Both the position numbers and the translations under genes were made by a program. Under the pieces are notes generated by a model. It saw only the letters and a program-made list of their open reading frames with translations, searched no databases and was not told where the DNA came from. Source: JAJPKK01 sp963824905 (GTDB lineage: Bacteria > Pseudomonadota > Alphaproteobacteria > Rhizobiales > Xanthobacteraceae). Taken from it: 64,000 bases of DNA. The stretch is taken from NCBI GenBank assembly GCA_963824905.1, contig CAWGRH010000002.1, positions 186,001-250,000 of the forward strand, given 5' to 3'. Shown here in pieces: positions 56,086 to 64,000 of the stretch; within the stretch, counting starts at the first letter, position 1, and each line of letters begins with the position of its first letter.

Positions 56086-57294
56086 TTACGACAGAAAATC
56101 GGTGGGGCAAGAGGTGGTCGGAAACGATGGCGCACCCGCCAGCTTCGGAGTGGCCTTCACCGTCACGACGCGTTTCTCCCCGTTTGCCAGTTCGAAACTG
56201 ATCGAAACCTCACAAAGTGGCTTCGCGAACGCGCCGGCCGGGAAATGAAAAACGAAGCCGGACGCTAGCGCTGCAGGCTCGCTTGCATAGGCCGCCGCCA
56301 CGTCGGGACGGTGACTGCCGTAAGTCGCCCAGCCGATCACGCTATCGTCGACCAAAATCTCAATGTTAACGATGCCTCCCGCGACGAAAGCCCAACCCGC
56401 TACGCAGTCGGCGTTTATTTCATCAATGGCGTATCGAAGCGGTTCGCGTTCGGCCACCTTGTCGAGACGTGCCAACTCGGCGGCGGACAAGCGAAGCTCC
56501 CGAACGGCGAGGTTATCTTGGAGGTGCTGTTCGTTCACCGAGAGCGGAATGACAACGCAACCGTGCTCAACCAGCCATCGCAGCATCACCTGTACGATGG
56601 TGTAGCCGCGGGCGGCGGCAAGTTCGGCGAAATCTGTGCCTATCCCCAACTGCCAGGGGCAGCGCGGGTAAGCCATCACTACGATGCCATGCTCCGCGCA
56701 GTAGCGCAGCGTTTCCATCTGATCCCTGTATACGAAAGGATGAAACAGAATCTGGTTCACAGCCGCAGGGTAGCGGCCAAAGCTTTGCAGCTCCTCCAGC
56801 TGTGTAGGCTTGAAGTTTGACACGCCAATCGCTTTGACCAAGCCATCTTCCTTCGCTTGTTCAAGGCTGCGCCAAAGGGTCTGCCATCCCGGCACGGGGT
56901 GGTGCACGAGGAAGAGATCGACATAGCCGCCCAGGCGGGATGCAGACTCCGCAATTGCCGAATAACTCGATTCGGGGTCGGGGATATGATCGACACCAGG
57001 CCATGCCTTGGTAACTACATAAACTTCGCTCCTTTCCACCCTGCTCTGCTCGATGCCGCTCGTCACTTGCGCCTCGGTCCCGTACGCTCGGGCCGTGTCG
57101 GCAAGTCGCAACCCCGTGCGTAGCGCAAGCGCTACATAGTCGGCGGCACGATCGAGGCTGCCGCGCGGGCGACCGTCGCCGCTGAAGCCATATTGAGTAC
57201 CGAAGCCAAGCATCGGCATCAGCGTCCCGTCACTCAGAGGAACATGTTGTTCCCACCCGACGCCGCGCGGCGTATTCGGTTTCCGTTTGAACAC
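56086..57294 (-). CDS. Aldo/keto reductase with C-terminal Ig-like extension
   Basis: 402 aa. Residues about 15-290 are an aldo/keto reductase barrel: GTLMPMLGFGTQYG, catalytic Asp/Tyr in LADTARAYGTEAQV, Lys in VVTKAWPG, His in FLVHHPVPGW, and KAIGVSNF. The last about 110 residues (INADCVAGWAFVAGG, VEILVDD-like, THRPDVAAAY-like, GFVFHFPAGAF) look like the beta-sandwich appended to many polysaccharide glycosyl- and methyltransferases. The fusion is unusual. GC content seems lower than neighbours, suggesting transfer. Confidence 0.8.
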   Translation of the reverse strand: MFKRKPNTPRGVGWEQHVPLSDGTLMPMLGFGTQYGFSGDGRPRGSLDRAADYVALALRTGLRLADTARAYGTEAQVTSGIEQSRVERSEVYVVTKAWPGVDHIPDPESSYSAIAESASRLGGYVDLFLVHHPVPGWQTLWRSLEQAKEDGLVKAIGVSNFKPTQLEELQSFGRYPAAVNQILFHPFVYRDQMETLRYCAEHGIVVMAYPRCPWQLGIGTDFAELAAARGYTIVQVMLRWLVEHGCVVIPLSVNEQHLQDNLAVRELRLSAAELARLDKVAEREPLRYAIDEINADCVAGWAFVAGGIVNIEILVDDSVIGWATYGSHRPDVAAAYASEPAALASGFVFHFPAGAFAKPLCEVSISFELANGEKRVVTVKATPKLAGAPSFPTTSCPTDFLS

Positions 57295-57467
57295 AGTGCG
57301 CTCACTCCATCAGGCAGTGAATTTCGGCGCGGAATGCGGTCCGCAATACTCCCTTCAGCCCAAGGATATACGCGACCTTCTTGACTGTGGCCGCACAACA
57401 TTTCGCAATCTACGAAGACATCGCTGGCGGGATTCAAAGCGGCGACCCCACACCGAGGCGCCAGCGA

Positions 57468-58827
57468 TCACCTGCGATCGAGACCGAGCACTTCATCCGC
57501 CGCGCGTTCGCCGGAGCGGACGGCGCCTTCCATCAGCCCGTGCATCTCGGTGGCGCGCTCGGCGCCGGCCCAATGGATGCGCCCCGCCGGCTCGCGCAGC
57601 GCCTCGCCGAAATTGGTGAGAACGCCCGGCGCAAAATGCGCGATCATGCCGCCGAGCGACCACGGCTCCGCCGCCCAATCGGTCTCGAGATGCGCCCGCG
57701 GCTCCAGGGCGCGGGCTCCGTATCGCGCCGCCAAGGCGGAAAGCCAGATTTCGCGGCGCGCCGTAGCGTCGAGTCCGGCCGCACTCACCGCCGCCGGCCC
57801 GAACATGTAGCTCGAAAGGATGCCGGGGGTCCCTGAGCGCGGCGATTGATCGAGCGCGACGGGCACCAGCAGGTCGGGCGCGACGCTCATGCCGCAAAGC
57901 CCTTCCCTGCGCCAGAACGGCTCGTCGTAGATCGTGATGCCGCGGATGGCCGATCCGCTCAGCATCCGGCGCAGCAATTGCGCGTGCGCCTCGGGGAGCG
58001 CCGGATCGTATTCGATCCGGCCGGCGAGAAGCGGCGGCGCAGCGACAATGACCCGCCGCGCCGCAACGGTGAGCCGATCGGAGATGACCTCGACGCCCTC
58101 GCCCGTCTGTGTGATCCGCCGCACCGGCGAGTTGCGATGCACGGCGTCGCCAAGCTTTGCGGCGAGGCGCGTCGCGATCTCCGGCGCGCCGCCGTCGACC
58201 AAGTGCGTCTCGGTGTTCGAGGCGTCGACGTAGTATTCGAAGCTGCCGCCGCCACGCGCGAGCACCATCGAGCCGAGCAGCGATACCTCGTTCGGGTCGA
58301 CGCAGAACAGCGTCGTCATGGTGGTGTCGAGGAGCTTGCGCGCCGCCGCCGAAGGCACGTTACAGCGCGAACGAATCCACGCACCCAGCGTGCGCGAATT
58401 CGAGCGCTCGCGCGTCCTGCACCGTCCAGGGCGCGTCGAGCGGCAAGCGCTTGACCATGTGGTCGAGGCGCCAGAAAGCGAGCCCCAGGCTCGCCAGCGC
58501 CAAGAGGTCGATCTTCGGAAGGCCGCGATATCGCCGCGTCCTGCCGTCGATCAGCATGAGGGTATCGCCCTCGTCATATTGGGGGTAGACATCGAGCCCG
58601 ACGTCGCGGGCGAGCTCGAACATGCGGTTCTGCTGCTTGCCGAGCCACGTGCCGCCGACCGACACCACGGTGCCGTCGTCGGCCGTCCGGTTCCAGACAC
58701 GGCCGCCGACACGGTCCCGCGCTTCGATCAGCGCCACCGACTTTCCGCGATCCTGCAGCCGTTTTGTGGCCGCGAGGCCGGCGAACCCCGCACCGACGAC
58801 GACGTAATCCGTGCGTAGCGGTTCCAT
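57468..58827 (-). CDS. Flavin amine oxidase family protein (one frameshift)
   Basis: The N-terminal frame (58360-58827) has DYVVVGAGFAGLAATKRL, EARDRVGGRVWN and GGTWLGKQQNRM. The C-terminal frame (57468-58358) has LLDTTMTTLFCVDPNEVSLL, EYDPALPEAHAQLL, APGVLTNFGEALREPAGRIHWAGAE and GLMEGAVRSGERAADEVL, the FAD-closing motif. Together about 453 aa, normal for monoamine-oxidase-like proteins. They are separated by a one-base loss around 58358-58364. Oxidises an amine using FAD; substrate unknown. Confidence 0.88.
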
Positions 58828-59004
58828 GATTCACCAAGCGACTGGCGCTGTTTTTGTCGAGGCGCAGAGCTTAGGAGATCGCTGCGCCCCAATTCAAGGT
58901 TAAGAGTTTGCAAAGGCCGATCCCCCTCCCCCGCGCGCGGGGAGAGGGCGACACCATCCGCTCCGAGGCGATCGATGACGACGCACAAGTCGGCGCGCCG
59001 CCTC

Positions 59005-60435
59005 TCACGGCCTCATCAACCAGCGCACCACCTGGTAGTGCGCGGCGGCGAGCTGCTTCGGCAGCTCCAGGTGGCCGTAATGCGTCATCGGCGGATCCCA
59101 GTTGATCAGCCGGATCTCGGCGTCGGGGTTTTTCGCCCGGTATTCATTGGCGATGAACACCTCGATGCTCTTCATCGGCTGTTCGGGATTCCAGTGATTG
59201 CGGTCGAAATGCGCGGTCGTCCAGACCATGCGGCGGAATCCGTCCATGCGCGTGTAATGGGTGACGAACAAATCCTTGGCGACATCCTCGAACGGGATCT
59301 TCCAGGGATTGCCGCTGCGCTTGAGCAGCGTCTCGATCTCGTTCTCCACCCAGGCCTTCTGGGCGAGGTCGGCGCCGTGCTCGTAATTCTGGAGCTGCTG
59401 CTTGAAATTGGCCCGCCGTCGCGCCTCCGCCGCGAGCCAGCGCTCGGCAATCTGTAAATGCGACATGCCGGGCTCATAGAGCGGATTGAGAAAGCCGCTG
59501 TAGCCCTTTGAATAGCTCGAAGGATCGCGGCGCTCGAGCGCGGAGATCGGCGCCTTGGCCCCGGACGGCGAAGCGCCGGCGCGATCGACGACCTCCTTGC
59601 CGCGAACGGTGCGGAGAAGCTCGATGCGCGCCGGGCCGCCGCTGCCCCAGCCGAGGAAACGGCCCTTGAGGCGCGCACCGAGCTCAGGGTCTTCGTAGGC
59701 GAGCATCGTGATCTCGCCCGAGGTCGAGTGGCCGATGAAGAGGATGTCGCCGGAGGTATGCTTCATCACCAGCGCCTTGACCCCCTGCATGATGAGGGCG
59801 TTGGTGTAGATCGCATTGCGCACCTCGGACTCGGCCATCGGGAGGTCGCGATCGAGCAGGTAGGCGGGCTGGCGCTTGGCGTCCATGACCGGCTGCTCCC
59901 AGCCGCCATACTTGAAGTTGCCGGGAATGCTCACGATCATGACGTTGAGCTTCTGCGCGAGATATTGCGCCCAGCCGGGACGGTTCTTGAGGTCGACGAT
60001 GAACTCGTAGAGGTTCGCGGCGCCGCCGTTCATGATGATGAACCACGGATAGTTCTTCGCCTCCGGATCGAGGCTTTCGAGGCGAAGCCCGCCGATGTCC
60101 CAGTCGAGGTTGTAGCGGCGAAAGCGCTCGACGACCCAGTCGGCCTTGTAACCGAGCTGCTGCGGAGAGAGCTTCGCGACGTCGCGCGGATCGAACGCGC
60201 CGCCCGGCGCGCGCTCCGCGAGCCCGGTGATGGCCTTTCCGCCGTCTGGCAGATCGAAGCCCGCGCCGAGTGCGCGAAAGTCGGCCTCGCCCAGCGAGAC
60301 GTAGGGCGCCTCGGAGTCGCCGAGGAGGGTCCAGATCTTCTGGTCGGGAGTTTGCGCCATGGTGGGATGGTTCAAGCCCATTGCCGCCAGGAGAGCAACG
60401 AATAGCGCACGCGCAGAGCCGAGCTTTCTGCCCAT
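59005..60435 (-). CDS. Secreted alpha/beta-hydrolase-like protein
   Basis: 476 aa with signal peptide (ALFVALLAAMGLNHPTMAQ). WFIIMNGGAANLYEFIVDL and FIGHSTSGEITMLAY (nucleophile elbow GHSTSG) with a closing THYGHLE His fit an alpha/beta hydrolase, though the overall length and insertions match no subfamily I recognise. Divergent from the EthD-like secreted protein gene, perhaps sharing a promoter region (60436-60683). Confidence 0.65.
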   Translation of the reverse strand: MGRKLGSARALFVALLAAMGLNHPTMAQTPDQKIWTLLGDSEAPYVSLGEADFRALGAGFDLPDGGKAITGLAERAPGGAFDPRDVAKLSPQQLGYKADWVVERFRRYNLDWDIGGLRLESLDPEAKNYPWFIIMNGGAANLYEFIVDLKNRPGWAQYLAQKLNVMIVSIPGNFKYGGWEQPVMDAKRQPAYLLDRDLPMAESEVRNAIYTNALIMQGVKALVMKHTSGDILFIGHSTSGEITMLAYEDPELGARLKGRFLGWGSGGPARIELLRTVRGKEVVDRAGASPSGAKAPISALERRDPSSYSKGYSGFLNPLYEPGMSHLQIAERWLAAEARRRANFKQQLQNYEHGADLAQKAWVENEIETLLKRSGNPWKIPFEDVAKDLFVTHYTRMDGFRRMVWTTAHFDRNHWNPEQPMKSIEVFIANEYRAKNPDAEIRLINWDPPMTHYGHLELPKQLAAAHYQVVRWLMRP

Positions 60436-60683
60436 CGTGGTTCCTCTCCCATGAAATCCGGTTTTCTTCGATCGAGCCGTGTCGACGAAATACCTGTACT
60501 ACGGAACGGCAGGCGATGGCAGTCGGGGCGGGCTAATTCACCCATGCAAACCGCCCTGTGCCCCTGGCGCTGATCAGGTCGCCGAAGATACGATATCGCC
60601 GTCGGGCCCACGATTTTCAAAAAGGGCACCCGCGCGGCGACACCAGCGCCGCTGCAGGTTCGAAAAACTTAAGGGAGGTCGGC

Positions 60684-61565
60684 ATGAACGGGATTTTCAA
60701 GCTGTTCTGCGTGAGCGTGGCGTTTGCGTCGACATTCGCGACTGCGGCGACCGCGCAATGGTCGATCGGCGCGCCGGGCACGCGCGAGGCGCCTGCGGGT
60801 TTGAACCGCTACATCTACCTGGTGCTGGCCGATCCGATGCCGGGCCGGGAGTTCGACTTCAACGACGGGTACCAGAACATGCACATGGGCGACCTGGTTC
60901 AGCTCCCGGGCTGGATCGGGGCTCAGCGGTTTCGCCTGGTGCCGGACGTCGAGCCGCGCAACATCAAGCCGCTGTACCGGCGCGGCAACCTGATCATCTG
61001 GGACCAGGAAGGCACCGACCTCGAAAAGCTGCGGAGCGACGCGAACGCCGCCATCTCCGGCGGCAAGAGCCGCCGCATCCCCGGATTCGATTATTCGCCC
61101 GACGCCGGGGTCCGGACGTACTACCAGGTCATCGGGCCGCGCACGACGCGTCCTGACGGCGGCAAGCCGTCCATTCCCGCCTATGCCGACAACAAGACGC
61201 CGCGGCCCAACCGCTACATCATGCTCGACTTCGTCGATCCGACATCCGGCGTCGACGACAGCGCGTTCGAAGCGGCGCTGTCGAAGCGCGTCGCCGAAGT
61301 GCTGGCGCTGCCGGGCTTTCTGGCGGCGCAACGGTTCCGCGTGGTGACGCCACCCGGCACCGATGCGCGGCCGCGTCTGCCGTTCCCGAAGTATCTGGTG
61401 GTCTGGGAGACCGAAGCCGGCCATCCACAGGAGCTGCAGAACAGGCTCATCGCCGCGACCAAGGCGGGCGAGATCAAGGCGCTCGCCTCCGACCCCGCCA
61501 CCGCGCAGTCGAGCTGGTGGGTGACGGTGTCGCCCTTCATCACCAAGGATGATTTTCAGCGCTAG
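60684..61565 (+). CDS. Secreted protein with two EthD-like dimeric alpha/beta barrel domains
   Basis: 293 aa from ATG 60684 (AGGGAGG upstream), signal peptide ending near ATAQ. Two related halves: NRYIYLVLADPMPG...LPGWIGAQRFRL and NRYIMLDFVDPTSG...LPGFLAAQRFRV, each with a following LIIWDQEG / LVVWETEA strand. This is a tandem ferredoxin-like fold of the EthD/DUF type. Function unknown. Confidence 0.75.
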   Translation: MNGIFKLFCVSVAFASTFATAATAQWSIGAPGTREAPAGLNRYIYLVLADPMPGREFDFNDGYQNMHMGDLVQLPGWIGAQRFRLVPDVEPRNIKPLYRRGNLIIWDQEGTDLEKLRSDANAAISGGKSRRIPGFDYSPDAGVRTYYQVIGPRTTRPDGGKPSIPAYADNKTPRPNRYIMLDFVDPTSGVDDSAFEAALSKRVAEVLALPGFLAAQRFRVVTPPGTDARPRLPFPKYLVVWETEAGHPQELQNRLIAATKAGEIKALASDPATAQSSWWVTVSPFITKDDFQR

Positions 61566-61611
61566 GGCGTGTGCGGCAGCAAGCGTGTACGGATGAATCA
61601 AAACATTCGGC

Positions 61612-61649
61612 GTCATCGCCGGGCTTGACCGGTCAAGCCCGGCCATGAC
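61612..61649. repeat. Type C palindromic repeat between convergent genes
   Basis: GTCATCGCCGGGCTTGACC / GGTCAAGCCCGGCCATGAC, nearly perfect 19-bp arms meeting in the middle. Lies between the EthD-like gene and gatA and may act as a bidirectional terminator. Confidence 0.7.
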
Positions 61650-61682
61650 CTCATGAAGTGGCACACGCTCCGAGCGCGACCG

Positions 61683-63155
61683 TCACCACCACCGCGTCGG
61701 GGTGAACCGGCCGGCCGCCTGCTCGATCACCTGCGCCAGCGCGAACAAAGTCTCCTCGCCGAACGGCCGGCCGATCAGCTGCAGGCCGAGCGGGAGGCCG
61801 GTGGCGTCGAGCCCGCCGGGGACGGAGATGCCGGGGAGCCCCGCCATGTTCACCGTCACGGTGAAGATGTCGTTGAGATACATCTCTATCGGGTCTTTGC
61901 CCTGCTCGCCGATGGCGAAGGCTGCCGACGGAGTGGTGGGCGTGAGGATGGCGTCGACGCCGGCGTGGAAGCAGTCATCGAAGTCGCGCTTGATCAGGCT
62001 GCGCACCTTCTGCGCCCGCAGATAATAGGCGTCGTAATAGCCGGCTGAGAGCACGTAGGTGCCGATCATGATGCGGCGGCGGACCTCGGGGCCGAAGCCG
62101 GCGGCGCGGGTCTCCGCATACATATCGATGATGTCGCGAGCCGGCGCACGCAGCCCGTAGCGAACGCCGTCATAGCGCGCGAGATTGGACGAGGCTTCGG
62201 CCGGCGCGACGATGTAGTAGGCGGGCAGCGCATATTTCGTATAGGGCAGCGACACCTCGACGATCTCGGCGCCGGCGCTCGCGAGCCATTCGGCGCCGCG
62301 GCGCCACAGCGCCTCGATCTCGCCGGACATGCCCTCGACCCGATATTCTTTCGGGATGCCGATCTTCATGCCCTTGACCGGGCGCCCGAGCGCCGCCTCG
62401 TAGTCAGGAACGGCGACGTCGATCGAGGTGGTATCCTTGGGATCGAAGCCCGCCATCGAGCGCAGCAGGATCGCGCAGTCGCGCACCGAGCGCGCGAACG
62501 GCCCGGCCTGGTCGAGCGAGGAGGCGTAGGCGATGATGCCCCAGCGCGAGCAGCGCCCATAGGTCGGCTTGATGCCGACGATGCCGGTGAAGGCCGCCGG
62601 CTGGCGGATCGAGCCGCCGGTGTCGGTGCCGAGCGCGCCGGGGCACAGCTGCGCCGCGACTGCGGCGGCCGAACCGCCGGACGAGCCGCCCGGTACGATC
62701 TTCGCGTCGGAGCCGCGGCGCCGCCAGGGGGAGACCACCGGGCCGCATTGCGAGCTTTCGTTCGACGAACCCATGGCGAACTCGTCATTGCTGAGCTTGC
62801 CGAGCAGCACCGCGCCGTCGCGCCACAGGTTTGCGGTGACGGTCGACTCATAGGGCGGCACGAAGTCCCGGAGAATGCGCGAGCAGGCGGCGGTGCGCAC
62901 ACCTTCGGTGCAGAACATGTCCTTGACGCCGAGCGGGATGCCGGCAAGCGGACCGCCCTCGCCGCGCGCGAGCGCCGCGTCGGCGCGCGCGGCCATCTCT
63001 CGCGCGCGCTCCGGCGTCTGGAGGACATAGGCATTCAGGGCGCTCGCGCTCTCGGCCGCCGCAAGATGAGCGCCAGCAAGCTCGACCGCCGAGAATTCGC
63101 GCTTGCGCAGGCCGGCGAGCTGCTCTGCAAGACTGAGCGAAGTGAGCTCGCTCAT
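61683..63155 (-). CDS. gatA: Asp-tRNA(Asn)/Glu-tRNA(Gln) amidotransferase subunit A
   Basis: 490 aa amidase-signature enzyme. Catalytic triad Lys78 (IPLGVKDMFC), cis-Ser158 (PGGSSGGSAAAVAA) and nucleophile Ser182 (TGGSIRQPA), with the spacing of known GatA. Releases ammonia from glutamine for transamidation of mischarged Glu-tRNA(Gln) and Asp-tRNA(Asn). gatC is upstream on the same strand; gatB must lie elsewhere or beyond. Confidence 0.96.
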   Translation of the reverse strand: MSELTSLSLAEQLAGLRKREFSAVELAGAHLAAAESASALNAYVLQTPERAREMAARADAALARGEGGPLAGIPLGVKDMFCTEGVRTAACSRILRDFVPPYESTVTANLWRDGAVLLGKLSNDEFAMGSSNESSQCGPVVSPWRRRGSDAKIVPGGSSGGSAAAVAAQLCPGALGTDTGGSIRQPAAFTGIVGIKPTYGRCSRWGIIAYASSLDQAGPFARSVRDCAILLRSMAGFDPKDTTSIDVAVPDYEAALGRPVKGMKIGIPKEYRVEGMSGEIEALWRRGAEWLASAGAEIVEVSLPYTKYALPAYYIVAPAEASSNLARYDGVRYGLRAPARDIIDMYAETRAAGFGPEVRRRIMIGTYVLSAGYYDAYYLRAQKVRSLIKRDFDDCFHAGVDAILTPTTPSAAFAIGEQGKDPIEMYLNDIFTVTVNMAGLPGISVPGGLDATGLPLGLQLIGRPFGEETLFALAQVIEQAAGRFTPTRWW

Positions 63156-63475
63156 TCCGCGGACGTCTCCTCGCAGGCAAAGCGGCGCGAGCTTTTGCTC
63201 CCTCCCCCTTCTTCAGGGGGAGGGTTGGAGTGGGGGTCCTCTGACTCACGCCGCGCACCGCCGCCCGCCTCGTACGTGCCTCCCGCGACCCCCTCCCCGA
63301 CCCTCCCCCTTTCAGGGGGAGGGAGAAGAGTGGCGGCCTCGTTTGGCTCGGTGGGAGCGAGAAGCGTGGTTCGCTCCTCCGGCTGAACCTCCGTCGTCTC
63401 GCCTTCGGCCGCGGCATTCGCCCGCGCCTCCATCACGGCGAACCACATCGCTTCCATGTCGCAGGCAAGGCACAT
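63152..63475 (-). CDS. Small CxxC protein whose tail is encoded by intergenic repeats
   Basis: 107 aa. Only the start (MCLACDMEAMWFAVMEARA) looks like a conserved small protein of this order. The remainder (EERTTLLAPTEPNE onward) is translated from two type B palindromic repeats and their spacer. It overlaps the gatA start by four bases and the previous stop by one, so it is likely translated in the gatC-gatA operon. Confidence 0.5.
   Translation of the reverse strand: MCLACDMEAMWFAVMEARANAAAEGETTEVQPEERTTLLAPTEPNEAATLLPPPERGRVGEGVAGGTYEAGGGARRESEDPHSNPPPEEGGGSKSSRRFACEETSAE
63199..63326. repeat. Pair of type B palindromic repeats inside the gatCA operon
   Basis: TCCCTCCCCCTT...AGGGGGAGGGTT (63199-63228) and CCCTCCCCCTTTCAGGGGGA (63301-63320 region) in inverted arrangement around a spacer, as at 33494-33652. 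Confidence 0.55.
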
Positions 63476-63681
63476 CAGCTTGTCTTCGGCATCTCGTCGG
63501 GCGTGTCGTCCGGCGCATCACAGACGAACGGCCGGGTGGTGACTTCGACGGGAGTCACCGGGCGAATGTCGATCGCCCACGAATTGGGGACGACCTTCTG
63601 CGCCGGTCGCCAGAACTTGCCGCCCGCCTTGTTGAAATAGGCGACGAACTGCGGCGGAAATTCCTCGCATTCTTCGCACAT
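63475..63681 (-). CDS. Hypothetical small CxxC protein in gatC-gatA operon
   Basis: 68 aa: MCEECEEFPPQFVAYFNKAG, then VPNSWAIDIRPVTPVEV and an acidic tail DDTPDEMPKTS. Start overlaps the gatC stop (TGATG), so it is translationally coupled. Cys pair could bind metal; unknown function. Confidence 0.6.
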   Translation of the reverse strand: MCEECEEFPPQFVAYFNKAGGKFWRPAQKVVPNSWAIDIRPVTPVEVTTRPFVCDAPDDTPDEMPKTS

Positions 63682-63968
63682 CACTCCACCACCTTGGGAA
63701 CCATGAAGAAATCGCCCTGCCGCGCCGGCGCGTTGCGCAGCACGGCCTCGGCAATGCCGCCGTCGGTTACCGCATCGGCGCGCTGCCGCATGGTCGTTGG
63801 AGTCACCGACGTCATCGGCTCGACACCGGTCACGTCGACCTCGGACAGCTGCTCGACAAAGGCCAGCATGGCTGAAAGCTCGTCCTTGAGATGCTCGATC
63901 TCGTCGTCGGCCACCTTGATGCGGGCGAGCCGCGCGATGCGCCGGACGGTCGCGTTGTCGACGGACAT
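63681..63968 (-). CDS. gatC: Asp-tRNA(Asn)/Glu-tRNA(Gln) amidotransferase subunit C
   Basis: 95 aa: MSVDNATVRRIARLARIKV, LSAMLAFVEQLSEVDVTGVEPMTS and DFFMVPKVVE are GatC signatures. Small subunit that holds GatA and GatB together. First gene of the operon in this window, with GGAG upstream. Confidence 0.95.
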   Translation of the reverse strand: MSVDNATVRRIARLARIKVADDEIEHLKDELSAMLAFVEQLSEVDVTGVEPMTSVTPTTMRQRADAVTDGGIAEAVLRNAPARQGDFFMVPKVVE

Positions 63969-64000
63969 TCGTGCTCCAGAGCCGCAAACCTTGCGCCAGC

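Overview
The window is high-GC DNA from an alphaproteobacterium, most likely of the order Hyphomicrobiales (Bradyrhizobium/Xanthobacter-like). This rests on gene content (glnB-glnA, TorF porin next to glnK-amtB, DUF2842, CtaA, GatC/GatA, Omp25/31-type barrels) and on several families of short palindromic intergenic repeats of a type common in that group. Species cannot be fixed from sequence alone.

Layout. 1-4.6 kb: periplasmic redox and metal genes (partial di-haem oxidoreductase, ABC substrate-binding protein, SUMF1-domain protein, cytochrome c', RcnR/FrmR-like repressor, DUF6152). 4.8-6.8 kb: OmpR/PhoQ-type two-component pair. 7-8.9 kb: a pyranose-2-oxidase-like GMC flavoenzyme, split by a frameshift. 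9-14 kb: a minus-strand operon of a porin with a collagen-like linker, an FMN-binding protein, an outer-membrane barrel, ApbE flavin transferase and a b-type cytochrome-like protein, which reads as an extracytosolic flavin electron-transfer module. 14.8-21.2 kb: TctC/Bug solute-binding protein, PsiF-like protein, Pif1/RecD-like helicase, OprB porin, a 245-bp MITE-like insertion and NAD(P)HX repair enzyme. 21.3-30.2 kb: nitrogen block with sigma-54-type promoters (glnB-glnA; TorF porin; glnK-amtB; cyanuric acid amidohydrolase-like gene), interrupted by a small-gene region at 23.6-25.6 kb. 30.2-37.7 kb: rplM-rpsI, thioesterase, enoyl-CoA hydratase, CoA-binding protein, MetY, peptidoglycan-binding protein, YidB, CtaA, DUF2842. 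37.8-53.6 kb: exopolysaccharide locus (two GT4 glycosyltransferases, flippase, GNAT, Wzz-type protein, sugar-phosphate transferase, polymerase/ligase, large secreted VCBS-repeat protein), with a candidate sRNA at 39.7-39.8 kb. 54-64 kb: tRNA-Pro(GGG), small proteins, an aldo/keto reductase with an unusual C-terminal domain, a flavin amine oxidase, an alpha/beta-hydrolase-like protein, a tandem EthD-like protein, and gatC-gatA with two small Cys-containing ORFs between them.

A cross-cutting observation: at least eight otherwise well-conserved genes carry apparent single-base frameshifts, several explained by one base more or less in a homopolymer (GGGG, AAA, CC). This looks more like residual sequencing error than mass pseudogenisation, so those genes are annotated over their whole inferred span and the shift is described.
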